Below are positions 44,306-53,658 of a stretch of 64,000 nt of DNA, in pieces. Made by a program: the position numbers and the translations under genes. Numbering within the stretch: position 1 is the stretch's first letter; each line of letters starts with the position of its first letter. The notes under the pieces are model-generated. The model was not told where the DNA came from, ran no database searches, and saw nothing but the letters and a program-made list of their open reading frames with translations. This DNA is from CAVRGQ01 sp963720785 (lineage in GTDB: Bacteria; Actinomycetota; Acidimicrobiia; IMCC26256; DASPTH01): the NCBI GenBank assembly GCA_963720785.1, contig CAVRGQ010000005.1:496001-560000 (forward strand), given 5' to 3'.

Positions 44306-44800
44306 TCACAACGTGACGTGGCCGACTGTGCCGAAGTCTGCGAGGTGGACTGGCGTCGCCTCCACACCGAAGTCCATGACCTCGAGTGACTCGGGATCGA
44401 GTGTCAAGACAGCATCCTTGCCGCGACTCACGCACGCGGACTGCGGTGCACCTGGCGGACAGGAGTGATTCCACACGAAGTTCCCATGGAAGTCGACGAG
44501 GTATACGAGCGCACTCGGATTCGGCGTTCCGCCGCCGCTCGTGATCGTTGCTGCCTGGCCATGAGTCGTCGTGACCCAGTCAGCCGACATTGCACGACCG
44601 CTTCCGAGAGGATTCGGGTGCTGGTGCAGCCAAGTCGCCAGTGCCTTCGGGATCGGCGCCGGAGCACCCGAGGAGGACCTCGTCACCGACTTCCGCGCCG
44701 ACGACTGGCTTCCACGGCCTGTGCAGCCGGTCAGCGACAAAGAACAGCTGATGGCGCCGATCGCGAAGACGACGAGCACCCACAACCTCCGGTATGCCAT
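44306..44800 (-). CDS. Predicted lipoprotein of unknown function
   Basis: A 164-residue protein with signal peptide and lipobox LTGC (Cys at about 27), a Ser-rich linker, then a domain with WLHQHPNPLGSG, PSALVYLVDFHGNFVWNHSC and LTLDPESLEVMDFG. Base composition of 44290-44860 looks lower in G+C than neighbours, and codon use is less biased, so recent acquisition is possible. No family recognised. Confidence 0.6.
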   Translation of the reverse strand: MAYRRLWVLVVFAIGAISCSLSLTGCTGRGSQSSARKSVTRSSSGAPAPIPKALATWLHQHPNPLGSGRAMSADWVTTTHGQAATITSGGGTPNPSALVYLVDFHGNFVWNHSCPPGAPQSACVSRGKDAVLTLDPESLEVMDFGVEATPVHLADFGTVGHVTL

Positions 44801-44865
44801 GACTCCATCATGGTCTCGGAGCGACGCACCCCGACACCCCAGCGGGTCGTCACCCGGCCGAGTGG

Positions 44866-45696
44866 TCAGGGAATCCGCGGCACGGGGGCCTGCGACGCGA
44901 TGGCGTCGGCAAGCGACTGCTCGATGTCGACGCGCCAGGTGCGGAACCGCTCGTCGTCGTGGTCGTGGGTGAAGATCACGAACCGGTCGGCCTCGATCGC
45001 GTCGCACACCATCGGGCCGACGACATCGGCGTCCTTGGCGTCGAGCATCTCGGGCGGGAACCACAGCCAGTCGCCCGCGAACTCGGGCGGCACGCCGGAG
45101 CTGCGGGCGTGCTCGCCGAGGTTGGTGCTGATGAGGCCGGGACACAGTACCGACACGCCCACACCCTGTGGCTTGAACACCCGCGCGATCGACTCGCTGA
45201 ATCCGTAGGCCGCGAACTTCGACGTGATGTACGGCGTGGCGTCCCAGCTGTAGGCCCAGATGCCCGCCACCGATGCCGTGTTCACGATGTGGCCACTGCC
45301 GCGCTCGAGCATCGCCGGCGCGAACGCGCGCACGCCGCGCACGAGACCCAGCACGTTGACCTGGAGGATCCACTCCCAGTCGGCGATCTCGACGCGGTGC
45401 GGCGGGCCGAGCACCGCGCACCCGGCGTTGTTGCAGAGCACGTCGACCTGACCGAAGCGGTGGAACGCGGCGTCGCGCAGCGCGTCGACGTCGGCGTCGC
45501 TGCTCACATCGCACCGCACACCGAGTGCACCCCGCCCGAGGGCCTCGATCTCGACGACTACCTCCGCGGTGCGCGCCTCGTTGAGATCGGCGATCACGAC
45601 GTCGGCGCCGCGCCGCGCGTGCTCCACCGCGATCGAACGACCGATGCCGCTCGCGCCACCGGTGACGACCACGATCTTCCCGTCCAGCGTCTCCAT
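44866..45696 (-). CDS. SDR family oxidoreductase
   Basis: A 276-residue SDR with TGGASGIG (12-19), DLNEA after strand 2, NNAG in VLCNNAGCAVLG, Ser of NTASVAGI and YITSK. The C-terminal part GLISTNLGEHARSSGVPPEFAGDWLWFPPEMLD suits members acting on large hydrophobic alcohols. Start ATG 45696. It is 56 bp from the MFS gene stop upstream, possibly the same transcript. Confidence 0.86.
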   Translation of the reverse strand: METLDGKIVVVTGGASGIGRSIAVEHARRGADVVIADLNEARTAEVVVEIEALGRGALGVRCDVSSDADVDALRDAAFHRFGQVDVLCNNAGCAVLGPPHRVEIADWEWILQVNVLGLVRGVRAFAPAMLERGSGHIVNTASVAGIWAYSWDATPYITSKFAAYGFSESIARVFKPQGVGVSVLCPGLISTNLGEHARSSGVPPEFAGDWLWFPPEMLDAKDADVVGPMVCDAIEADRFVIFTHDHDDERFRTWRVDIEQSLADAIASQAPVPRIP

Positions 45697-45752
45697 GATC
45701 AGCTACTCCTCGAAGGATTCGAACCGCACCGACAGCATGCCCGCGGCGACCG

Positions 45753-47042
45753 TCAGCTCGTGGCGGGGCGCACGACCTGGTCGCCGTCGGGCAGTTCGCT
45801 GCGCACGAAGGTGTCGTCGCCCTCGCGGCACGCCCGCACGAAGGCGGTGCCGAAGATCGCCATGGCGACGAGGGTGGCCACGCCGCCCACGGCGAAGCCG
45901 ACGCGCGCACCCCACACCTCGCAGACCCAGCCGATGAAGGGGCCGCCGATCGGGGTGCTGCCGAGCAGGGTGATCGTGTACACCGACATCACCCGGCCAC
46001 GCATCTGCGGATCGGAGCGCAGCTGGATGAGCGTGTTGCACGTCGCCAGGAACGAGATCTGGCCGGCACCGACGAGGAGCAGCAACCCGAGGAACACGCC
46101 GAGGGTGGGCGCGAGCGTCGCCGCGCAGATCGCCGCGCCGAACAACGTGCCGGAGATCACGAACATGGTGGGGGTGGCCGCGGTGCGGCTCGCGATCACC
46201 AGCGCACCCACCATGGCACCGGCACCGATCGCGATGCTCATCCAGCTGTAGGTGGCCGCGTTGCCGTCGAACTCGAGCTTGGCCATGAGCGGCATCACGA
46301 CCTGCGTGTTCAGCGCGAGGGTGCCGATCAGGGCGGTGGCGAGCAGCGCGGCTCGCAGGTCGCGCGCCCGCCAGATGTACTGCAGCCCGTCGCGCACCTG
46401 GCCCTTGCTCCGCCCGGTCGGCTTGGCGCGGCGCAACTCACCGGGCCGCAGCATGACCAGCGCGGCGATCACCGCGAGGAACGAGAGCGCGTTGAGCAGG
46501 AAGCACACCGCCGTGCCCGCGGCGACGATGAGGACACCAGCGAGGGCGGGACCGATGACCCGGGCGGTCTGGAACATCGCGCTGGTGAGGCCGACGGCGT
46601 TCGAGAGGTCGTCGGGGCCGACCAACTCCACCACGAACGACTGACGCGTCGGGTTGTCGACCGCGAGCGCGAGCCCGTTGGCGATCACGATCACGAAGGC
46701 CATCCAGATCTCGATGACGTCGGTGGCCACCAGCACGAACAGCAGCGTGGAGACGACCGTCATGCACGACTGCGTGATGATCAGCACCTTGCGCTTGTCG
46801 AACGAGTCGGCGATCACGCCACCCCACACGCCGAACAGCAACGTGGGGAGGTACTGCGCGGCCACGAGGAACCCCACGGCGACGCCGCTGTTGTTCGACA
46901 GCTGCAGCACGAGCCAGCCGAGCGCGATCGTCTGCATCCACGTGCCCGACTGCGACACCACCTGGCCGGCGAAGTACAGGCGGAAGTTGCGGATCCGGAA
47001 CGAGCGGAACGTGCCGTCGCGCAGCGAGCTCATCGCGCTCAC
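45753..47042 (-). CDS. MFS transporter, EntS/MFS_3-like
   Basis: A 429-residue transporter with about 12 helices and the family opening FRSFRIRNFRLYFAGQVVSQSGTWMQTIALGWLVLQLS. The loop GGVIADSFDKRKVL and FVIVIANGLALAVDNPTRQSFVVELVG follow. Related proteins export siderophores or drugs. GTG 47042 overlaps the MarR gene stop by four bases, and MarR probably controls it. Confidence 0.88.
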   Translation of the reverse strand: MSAMSSLRDGTFRSFRIRNFRLYFAGQVVSQSGTWMQTIALGWLVLQLSNNSGVAVGFLVAAQYLPTLLFGVWGGVIADSFDKRKVLIITQSCMTVVSTLLFVLVATDVIEIWMAFVIVIANGLALAVDNPTRQSFVVELVGPDDLSNAVGLTSAMFQTARVIGPALAGVLIVAAGTAVCFLLNALSFLAVIAALVMLRPGELRRAKPTGRSKGQVRDGLQYIWRARDLRAALLATALIGTLALNTQVVMPLMAKLEFDGNAATYSWMSIAIGAGAMVGALVIASRTAATPTMFVISGTLFGAAICAATLAPTLGVFLGLLLLVGAGQISFLATCNTLIQLRSDPQMRGRVMSVYTITLLGSTPIGGPFIGWVCEVWGARVGFAVGGVATLVAMAIFGTAFVRACREGDDTFVRSELPDGDQVVRPATS

Positions 47043-47473
47043 GGCTCGTCCTCCAGCAGCCGTTCGAGCACGGGCAGCGCGCGCTCGAGCGCGGCGCGGT
47101 CGGCGGCCGACAGCCGGGCCACCCGCTGCGAGAGGAATGCCTCCTTGCGGCTGCGGGACCGGTCGAGGAACCGGCGCCCCGACGGGGTGATCGAGACCCG
47201 CGCGACGCGCCGGTCGGCCGGGTCGACCACGCGGGCGGCGTAGCCCTCCTCCTCGAGGCGGGCGACGATGCGGGTCACGGTCGGCGGCTGCACCTGCTCG
47301 ATCGCCGCGAGCTCGCCCAGCGTGATCGGGCCGGTCCGCTCGACGGTGGCCAGCGCGGCCAGGGTCGACGCGCCCAGCTCCTCACCGGCCACGTTGCCCT
47401 CGTGGCGCACCCGACGGTGCAGGCGGGCAACGGCGAGGCGCAGCCGGGAGGCGAGGGCCGCGTCATGACTCAT
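47039..47473 (-). CDS. MarR-family regulator
   Basis: A 144-residue winged-helix regulator: GPITLGELAAIEQVQPPTVTRIVARLEEEGYAARVVDPADRRVARVSITPSG. It is co-transcribed with the MFS gene and is probably its ligand-responsive repressor. An AT-rich palindrome lies directly upstream of ATG 47473. Confidence 0.88.
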   Translation of the reverse strand: MSHDAALASRLRLAVARLHRRVRHEGNVAGEELGASTLAALATVERTGPITLGELAAIEQVQPPTVTRIVARLEEEGYAARVVDPADRRVARVSITPSGRRFLDRSRSRKEAFLSQRVARLSAADRAALERALPVLERLLEDEP

Positions 47474-47520
47474 GCCAAGAAGTTTAGCGTTGCTAATTAG
47501 TCTTGCGAAATACTTCTCGT
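47474..47520 (-). promoter_or_regulatory. MarR promoter and operator
   Basis: The strikingly AT-rich stretch contains TTAGCGTTGCTAA (47484-47496), a palindrome with 5-bp arms typical of MarR sites, flanked by AGAAGT (47478-47483) and ACTTCT (47512-47517). On the minus strand TTCGCA and TAAACT are spaced 17 bp, a weak promoter. Autoregulation is therefore likely. Confidence 0.6.
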
Positions 47521-47534
47521 GGCCCGGCCGCCGA

Positions 47535-49579
47535 CTACTTCTTGGTCTTGACGCCCACGGTCAGCGTGACGGTGGAGCCCTCGGCCGCGGTGCCGCCGGC
47601 CGGGCTCTCGCTGAGCACCTCGCCGTCCTGCGACGACGACGTGACCGGCGTGGTCACGATCGCCACTGCGAAGCCGGCATGCTCGAGCTCGGCGCGGGCG
47701 TCGTCGGAGCTCCACGTGGTGACGATCGGGACCTTCACCATCTTCGGGCCGGTCGACACGGTGATGGTGACGGTGTCGCCGCGCGACGAGCGTGTCGCCG
47801 ACATGGTCGTTCTTGACGACCAGACCGGAGGCGTAGGTGCGGCTCGTGGCCGTCTTGATCGCGACCTCGAGCCCCATGTCCTTGAGGCGCTGGATCGCCG
47901 CGGCCTGGTCGGTGCCCTGCAGGTTGGGCACGTCGACGTGGGGGTCGCGCGCCACGAACACCTGGAGCACCGCGGCCTTGCGCATGTTCGAGAACGCGAC
48001 CGGCGACGTGCGCGTGACCGTGCCCGGCGTGACGTCGGTGCGGAAGTCGTCGACCACGGTGATGTTGACCAGCCCCGCCTGCGCGAGGTCGTAGCCCACG
48101 GCGGTGTCGTAGTCCTCGTTGACGACGTCGGGGACCTCGGCGCTCGTACTGCTCACCACGAGGTGCACGGTGGACCCCTGTTCGAGTCGCACCCCTGGCC
48201 CCGGCTTCTGGGCGAGGATCACACCGCCCGGCTTCGGGCTGCTGCGCTCCTGCGAGTCCACTTCGAAGCCCGCGTCCTTGAGCGCAGCCGCGGCGGCGAA
48301 GACGTCTTGCTGCGTGACCGCGGGCACCGGCGCGGTGGGCCCGCCCTTGGTGAGCTGCACCAGGCCGATCCCGGCGACCGCCGAGACGGCGAACGACCGC
48401 GGCCGCGATCGCCGCCATGTGCCGGCCGCGCCAGTGACTCGGCCCACGATTGGTCTGCACGCCCTTGGGCGCACGCTTCGGCTTCGCGGGCTTCAGCGGC
48501 TTGACCGGTGGCGCGACCTTCGGGAACTGCTGCCCGGCGCGCTGCGCCTTGCGGTGCGCTCTGCGGGCAGCTCGATTCGGGCCGCGGCCGCTCACCGACT
48601 TCGCCGGCACCGGCGCGACCGCGGGAGCCGCCACGGCACCGGCCGGTGCAGCCGCGCCCACTGCGGCAGCCTTCGTGTCGCGACGGTGGAGGAAGGACCG
48701 CGGTGCGCTCGCCCGCGGTGACCGCAGACGTGATCGACGCGGCAGCCGCCGGGCCGGCGGCGGCCGCACCGGCGGCGGTGCCGGTCGGCGTGTCGACGAT
48801 GACCGCGGTGACCGGCGCGCCGCCGGAGATCGCCACCGCGGCACGCAACGCTTCGGCCACCTCACCGGCGCGCTGGTACCGCGCGCCCGGCTCGGGGGCA
48901 CGGCACTTGGCGACGATGCGCTCGACGTCGGTGTGGGGCGGGTCCTCGCCGCCGGTGGGCCGCTCCCCCGTGAGCAGCTCGTGCAGCACCACGCCGAGGG
49001 AGTAGACGTCGCTGCGGGCGTCGGCGGGCAGACCGGCGACCTGCTCGGGCGAGAGGTAGCCCACGGTGCCGAGCACCACGCCGGTTTCGGTGAGGCCCTC
49101 GGCGGTGGACGACGAGCGCGATCCCGAAGTCGGTGACCTTCACCCGGCCGTCGGCGGTGAGCAGCACGTTGCCGGGCTTCACGTCGCGGTGCACCACGCC
49201 GTGGTGGTGCGCGTGCTCGAGCGCGTCGGCGATCTGCGCGCCGATCGGCGGCGACCTCCGCCTCGGGCAGCCGGTGCCGGGCGTGGAGCACGCCGCGCAG
49301 GCTCTCGCCGTCGACGAACTCCATCACGATGTAGGGCTGGTTGCCGCCGCCCCAGTCGTAGACGCCCACGACGTTGGGGTGGTTCAGGCGTGCCGCGGCC
49401 CGCGCTTCCCTGCGGAAGCGCTCCGCCGAGCTGGGGGTCACGGTCGAGACGGGAACCTTCACGGCCACCGGCCGGTCGAGCAGGACGTCGCGGGCGCGCC
49501 AGACGTCGCCCATGCCGCCCGACCCGATACGTACTCCGAGTTCGTACCGGCCCGCGATGAGGTCCGCGACCGACGCCAC
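47535..49579 (-). CDS. Serine/threonine kinase with PASTA domains (PknB-like), heavily frame-broken
   Basis: Reconstructed at about 680 residues. Kinase core: GSGGMG (19-24), AVKVPV, then MVHRDVKPGNVLLTADGRVKVTDFGIALV, and GTVGYLSPEQVAGLPADARSDVYSLGVVLHELLTG. A basic Pro-rich linker leads to one membrane helix near SHWRGRHMAAIAAAV and SAVAGIGLVQL, then about four PASTA repeats that bind peptidoglycan fragments. Shifts are needed near 49250, 49105, 48695, 48405 and 47795. All catalytic residues survive, so errors or recent decay are both possible. It starts ATG-like at 49579, divergent from the phosphotransferase. Confidence 0.78.
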
Positions 49580-49646
49580 GGCATCAGGCTACCGAGGCCC
49601 CACGCTGCGTGGCCGTCGGGTCCGAACGAACGTAGGGTTCCACCCC

Positions 49647-50624
49647 GTGAGTGCGATCGACATCGAAGCGGGCCTACGAGCGTGGGCGGTCGCCGAAACC
49701 GGCGACCCCGGCGCCCGGATCGAGGGGCTCGTGCGCACCTCGGCGGGCTTCTCCCGCGAGAACTGGGTGTTCGACCTGGTCAGCGGGGGTACGAGCCATC
49801 CGCTGATCGCCCGGCGCGACCCGGTGGGCAGCGTGCTGGAGACCGACCGCGAGGTCGAGACCGCGGTGCTGCGGGCCCTGGAGGGTTCGGAGGTGCCGGC
49901 GCCGGTCGTGGTGTGGTCCGACCCCGGGGGCGACCGGCTCGGTCGCCCCACGGTGGTGATGGAGCGGGCCGAGGGCGTGTGCGACTGGTTCGTGCTCACC
50001 GGCGACCGTCCGCTCGAGACCCGCGTCGCCATCGCGCACCAGCTCTACGACCGCATGGCCGACATCCACCGCTTCGACTGGCGCGCGGCCGGACTCGGTG
50101 CGGTGCTCGACGACCCGGGGCCCGCCGCGGCCACCGCCGCGGTCGACCTGTGGGAGGACCAGCTGCGCCGGGTGCAACTGGAACCCGAGCCGGAGCTGGA
50201 GCTGATCCTCGCCTGGTTACGCGCCCACGCACCCACGTCACCCGTCACCACGCTCGTGCACGCCGACTTCAAGCCCGGCAACACGCTGCTCACCGGTGAC
50301 GACGTCACCCTGGTGCTCGACTGGGAGACCGCGCACCTCGGCGACCCGCACGAGGACCTCGGCTGGGTGACCAACCCGGTCCGCGCCGGCGAGCACCGCA
50401 TCCCCGACGCGTGGCAGCCCGACGACCTCCTCGCGCGCTGGTCGGCGCGCACCGGCATCGCGGTCGACCGCGCGTCGGTGCACTGGTGGAACGTGCTCGC
50501 CAACCTGAAGCTGTGCGTGATCGTGCTCACCGGTACACGCGCGTTCGTCGACGGCCGCCTCGACCGCGTGCACCAACCGCCACTCGCGTTGTCGCGCGTG
50601 ATGCTCGACCTGATCGGAGCCTGA
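49647..50624 (+). CDS. Phosphotransferase of the APH/ChoK-like family
   Basis: A 325-residue protein with a kinase-like fold: TSAGFSRENWVFDLV (nucleotide loop), HADFKPGNTLLTGDDVTLVLDWETAHLGDPHEDLGW (Brenner and DxD motifs). Similar actinomycete proteins are often annotated as aminoglycoside phosphotransferases but many serve other substrates, sometimes near acyl-CoA dehydrogenases. GTG 49647. Confidence 0.85.
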   Translation: MSAIDIEAGLRAWAVAETGDPGARIEGLVRTSAGFSRENWVFDLVSGGTSHPLIARRDPVGSVLETDREVETAVLRALEGSEVPAPVVVWSDPGGDRLGRPTVVMERAEGVCDWFVLTGDRPLETRVAIAHQLYDRMADIHRFDWRAAGLGAVLDDPGPAAATAAVDLWEDQLRRVQLEPEPELELILAWLRAHAPTSPVTTLVHADFKPGNTLLTGDDVTLVLDWETAHLGDPHEDLGWVTNPVRAGEHRIPDAWQPDDLLARWSARTGIAVDRASVHWWNVLANLKLCVIVLTGTRAFVDGRLDRVHQPPLALSRVMLDLIGA

Positions 50625-50626
50625 AC

Positions 50627-51059
50627 GTGCGACCCGACGTCGACGAACAACTCTCCGGTATCGCCCGCATCCTCGAGCGAGTGGTCGCGCCCGCGGTCAC
50701 CGACGCGTACGCGGCCGACGTGCTCACCGGGGTCACCGCGGTGCTCGACGGCATCGCCAACGGCTGGGCCGACGTCGCGGGCTTCCTCGCGTGGGACGCA
50801 CGCGAGACGCTCGCACTTGATCGTCGAGCACTCCCCGGAGCTCGCCGTCGAGGCACGCGCGACTCGCGGCCGAGCCACCACTGCCGCTCGACACACGCGC
50901 CCTCGCCGACCACCACACGCAGGCACGCGCGCTGCTCGCGCGCGTCGCGGCCGAGCTCCCCGTAGGCGACGCCCGCACGCGGATCGCGGCGCACATGCGC
51001 GCCCGGGTGGAGCGCTACCCGATCCGCGGCGCAGGCGCGCGATGCCCGGCCAACGCTGA
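50627..51059 (+). CDS. Hypothetical protein linked to the phosphotransferase, frame-broken
   Basis: Starts at GTG 50627, three bases after the phosphotransferase stop. The first frame reads DEQLSGIARILERVVAPAVTDAYAADVL and GIANGWADVAGFLAWDARETLAL; after about 50815 the frame changes to EHSPELAVEA and again later to RIAAHMRARVERYPIRG. The real end is probably MPGQR at 51059. About 145 helical residues, no family recognised. At least three indels; sequencing error or decay. Confidence 0.5.
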
Positions 51060-51090
51060 CACCCCCGTTCACACCGCACTCGAGGTCACC

Positions 51091-52215
51091 ATGCTCACAC
51101 CGCTCGACGACTCGCCCTGGCACCAGATCGCCGACACCTTCGATCACGCCGGCACCAGCGACCCGCGCTTCTTCGACCGCTTCTGGTTCGCGGCGAGCGA
51201 CCCGGCGGCGGACCGGCACGCTGCAATTCACGATCGGCGTGTACCAGAACATGAACGTGGTCGACGGCGGCTTCGTCGTGATCCACGACGGCAAGCAGCA
51301 CAACGTGCGCGTCTCGCGTCGCCTGCGCCCGCGCTACGAGTTCGACGTCGGCACCGCTCGCGATCGAAGTGGTCGAGCCGATGCGGCACCTGCACCTGAG
51401 CGTTGCCCCGGGCGCGCACGGCATTGCCGCGGAACTCGACTGGCGCGCGGTGCTCGAGCCCGAGGAGGAGCCGCAACACCACGGGCGGCGCAGTGGACGC
51501 GTGGTCGAGGACTACAAGCGCATGGACCAGATCGGCACGTGCAGCGGCTGGTTCGACGTGGGGAACGGGCGAGTCGACGCGCGCGAGTGGTGGGCGTGCC
51601 GCGACCACTCGTGGGGCGTGCGCGAACGAGTGGGCATCGACGAGCCCGTCACCGACGAAGCGCCCGAGCGCCCGGCGGGCTCCTTCTTCGCCTTCCTCTT
51701 CTATTCGACGGGCGGCGTCGCCAATGGTGTGGGAGGCCACGTGCAGGTGGCGGGCGCGCCCGGACATCCCGCCAGCACCTCGGTGCGCATCGTGCGCCGT
51801 GACGGCACCGGCACGCCGATCGTGGGCGCACCGGTCACGGTCGCCGCCGAGTTCGCCGACGACGGCCGCCCGCGGCGCATCCGGCGCGGGCGCTTCGGCA
51901 TCGGCGACGACATCACCATCGACGTGGAGGCCCTGGGCTCGGCGATCGCGATGCCCGGCCTCGGCTACGGCGGCTACGACGACGGCCGTCGGCCTCGGCG
52001 TGTACCGCGGCGTCACCCACGTGGAGCACGACGTGTGGGACGTCACCCACCCGGCCGAGGTGGTGCTGGGCGACGGTTCGACGACGCGGCCCGTGCACCG
52101 GATCCAGCCGGTGCGGGTCACCCAGAGCGGTCCCGACGGCACCAGCACGGGCACCGGCAGCCTCACCTTCATCGCCGAGGGCGACCTCGCCGACCTCGGC
52201 GTCCAGCCCCTCTGA
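51091..52215 (+). CDS. Conserved actinomycete protein of unknown function, frame-broken
   Basis: A reconstructed protein of about 375 residues starting at ATG 51091 (TPLDDSPWHQIADTFDHAGTSDPRFFDRFWF). Recognisable segments are VYQNMNVVDGGFVV, EVVEPMRHLHLSVAPGAHG, GWFDVGNGRVDAREWWACRDHSWGVRE and VTQSGPDGTSTGTGSL. This resembles the lipocalin-like actinomycete family called DUF7064/7065, of unknown role. Shifts are needed near 51220, 51355 and 51985; the net length is a multiple of three. Confidence 0.55.
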
Positions 52216-52225
52216 GCGCCCACGG

Positions 52226-52267
52226 ACGGAAATCCTGGTTGTTTGGTCGGATTTTCCGTCCTATGCT
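52226..52267 (+). promoter_or_regulatory. Probable promoter and hairpin before metY
   Basis: ACGGAAATCC (52226-52235) faces GGATTTTCCGT (52249-52259), an inverted repeat with one extra base. TTGTTT (52239-52244) and TATGCT (52262-52267) are 17 bp apart, a reasonable promoter that overlaps the right arm. The repeat may be an operator for sulfur-responsive control or part of an upstream terminator. The ribosome site is AGGAG before ATG 52304. Confidence 0.5.
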
Positions 52268-52303
52268 CCCCTCCGCAGATCAGCAGGCATGACAGGAGCG
52301 ACG

Positions 52304-53602
52304 ATGTCGGACAACTGGGGCTTCGAGACCAAGCAGATCCACGTGGGCGGCGACCCCGATCCGACCACGGGCGCCCGGGCCGTCCCGATCTACCAGACCA
52401 CCAGCTACCAGTTCCGCGACACCGCGCACGCCGCCGCCTTGTTCGGCCTCGGTGAGCTCGGCAACATCTACACGCGGATCATGAACCCCACGCAGGCTGC
52501 GTTCGAGGACCGCATCGCCGCGCTCGAAGGCGGCGTCGGTGCCCTCGCCGCCGCGTCGGGCCAGGCCGCGCAGACCATCGCGCTCCTGAACCTCGCCGAG
52601 AACGGCGGCCACGTCGTGTCGTCGGCGTCGCTCTACGGCGGCACCTACAACCAGCTCCACTACACGTTCCCGAAGATGGGCGTGGAGGTCAGCTTCGTCG
52701 AGGACCCCGACGACCTCGACGCGTGGCGTGCCGCGATCCGCCCGAACACCCGCGCGTTCTACGGCGAGTCGATCGGCAACCCCAAGGGTGACGTGTTCGA
52801 CTTCGCCGGCGTGTCCGCCGTCGCCCACGAGGCCGGCATCCCCCTCGTGATCGACAACACGCTCGCGTCCCCGTACCTCTGCAACCCGCTCGCGCACGGC
52901 GCCGACATCGTCACCCACTCGGCCACCAAGTTCATCGGTGGGCACGGCACGTCGATCGGTGGCGTCATCGTCGACGGTGGCAAGTTCGACTACGTCGCCA
53001 GCGGCCGCTTCGCGAACTTCACCGAACCCGACCCGAGCTATCACGGCCTGATCTTCTCGCAGCTCCCCGAGCCGCTCCGCCCCGCGGAGTACATCCTCAA
53101 GGCGCGCCTGCAGTACATGCGCGACCTCGGTGCCGCGGTGTCGCCGTTCAACGCCTTCCTGTTCCTCCAGGGCCTCGAGACGCTCTCGCTGCGCATGGAG
53201 CGCCACTCGTCGAATGCGCTGACGGTCGCGCAGTTCCTCGAGGCGCGCGACGACGTCGAGTGGGTGAAGTACCCCGGTCTCGCGTCGAGCCCGTGGGCCG
53301 ACCGGGCGAAGCAGTACCTCCCCCGCGGCCAGGGCGCGATCGTCGCGTTCGGCATCAAGGGCGGCCTCGAGTCCGGGCAGAAGTTCGTCGACTCGCTCGA
53401 GCTGCACAGCCACGTGGCCAACGTGGGTGACGTGCGCAGCCTCGCGATCCACCCGGCCACCACCACGCACTCGCAGCTCGTGGCCGACGAGCAGGCCACC
53501 ACCGGTGTGACCCCCGACCTCGTGCGCCTCTCCGTGGGTATCGAGTCGATCGACGACATCCTCGCCGACCTCGAGCACGGGTTCGCATCCGCGCAGGGCT
53601 GA
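52304..53602 (+). CDS. metY: O-acetylhomoserine sulfhydrylase (aminocarboxypropyltransferase)
   Basis: PLP enzyme joining O-acetylhomoserine and sulfide (or methanethiol) to form homocysteine or methionine. The 432-residue protein has KQIHVGGDPDPTTGARAVPIYQTTSYQF, ESIGNPKGDVFDFAG, and the PLP Lys at about 209 in THSATKFIGGHGTSIGG. The long form and NPTQAAFE region are typical of MetY rather than MetZ. ATG 52304 is preferred over 52289 because AGGAG lies just before it. Followed by metX. Confidence 0.92.
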   Translation: MSDNWGFETKQIHVGGDPDPTTGARAVPIYQTTSYQFRDTAHAAALFGLGELGNIYTRIMNPTQAAFEDRIAALEGGVGALAAASGQAAQTIALLNLAENGGHVVSSASLYGGTYNQLHYTFPKMGVEVSFVEDPDDLDAWRAAIRPNTRAFYGESIGNPKGDVFDFAGVSAVAHEAGIPLVIDNTLASPYLCNPLAHGADIVTHSATKFIGGHGTSIGGVIVDGGKFDYVASGRFANFTEPDPSYHGLIFSQLPEPLRPAEYILKARLQYMRDLGAAVSPFNAFLFLQGLETLSLRMERHSSNALTVAQFLEARDDVEWVKYPGLASSPWADRAKQYLPRGQGAIVAFGIKGGLESGQKFVDSLELHSHVANVGDVRSLAIHPATTTHSQLVADEQATTGVTPDLVRLSVGIESIDDILADLEHGFASAQG

Positions 53603-53614
53603 GTCCTCCCGCTG

Positions 53615-53643
53615 CGCCCCGGGGTCCTCGCGGCCCCGGGGCG
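53615..53643. terminator. Strong hairpin between metY and metX
   Basis: CGCCCCGGGG (53615-53624) pairs with CCCCGGGGCG (53634-53643), loop nine bases. It may be an attenuator or processing site rather than a full terminator because metX starts only 16 bp downstream and lacks a clear separate promoter. Confidence 0.55.
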
Positions 53644-53658
53644 TATCGTGACCGCACC

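Noticed and set aside
45703..45740. tRNA-like GGTTCGAATCC on the minus strand
   Set aside because: Only a T-arm-like sequence; no acceptor, D or anticodon arms and no CCA can be folded around it.
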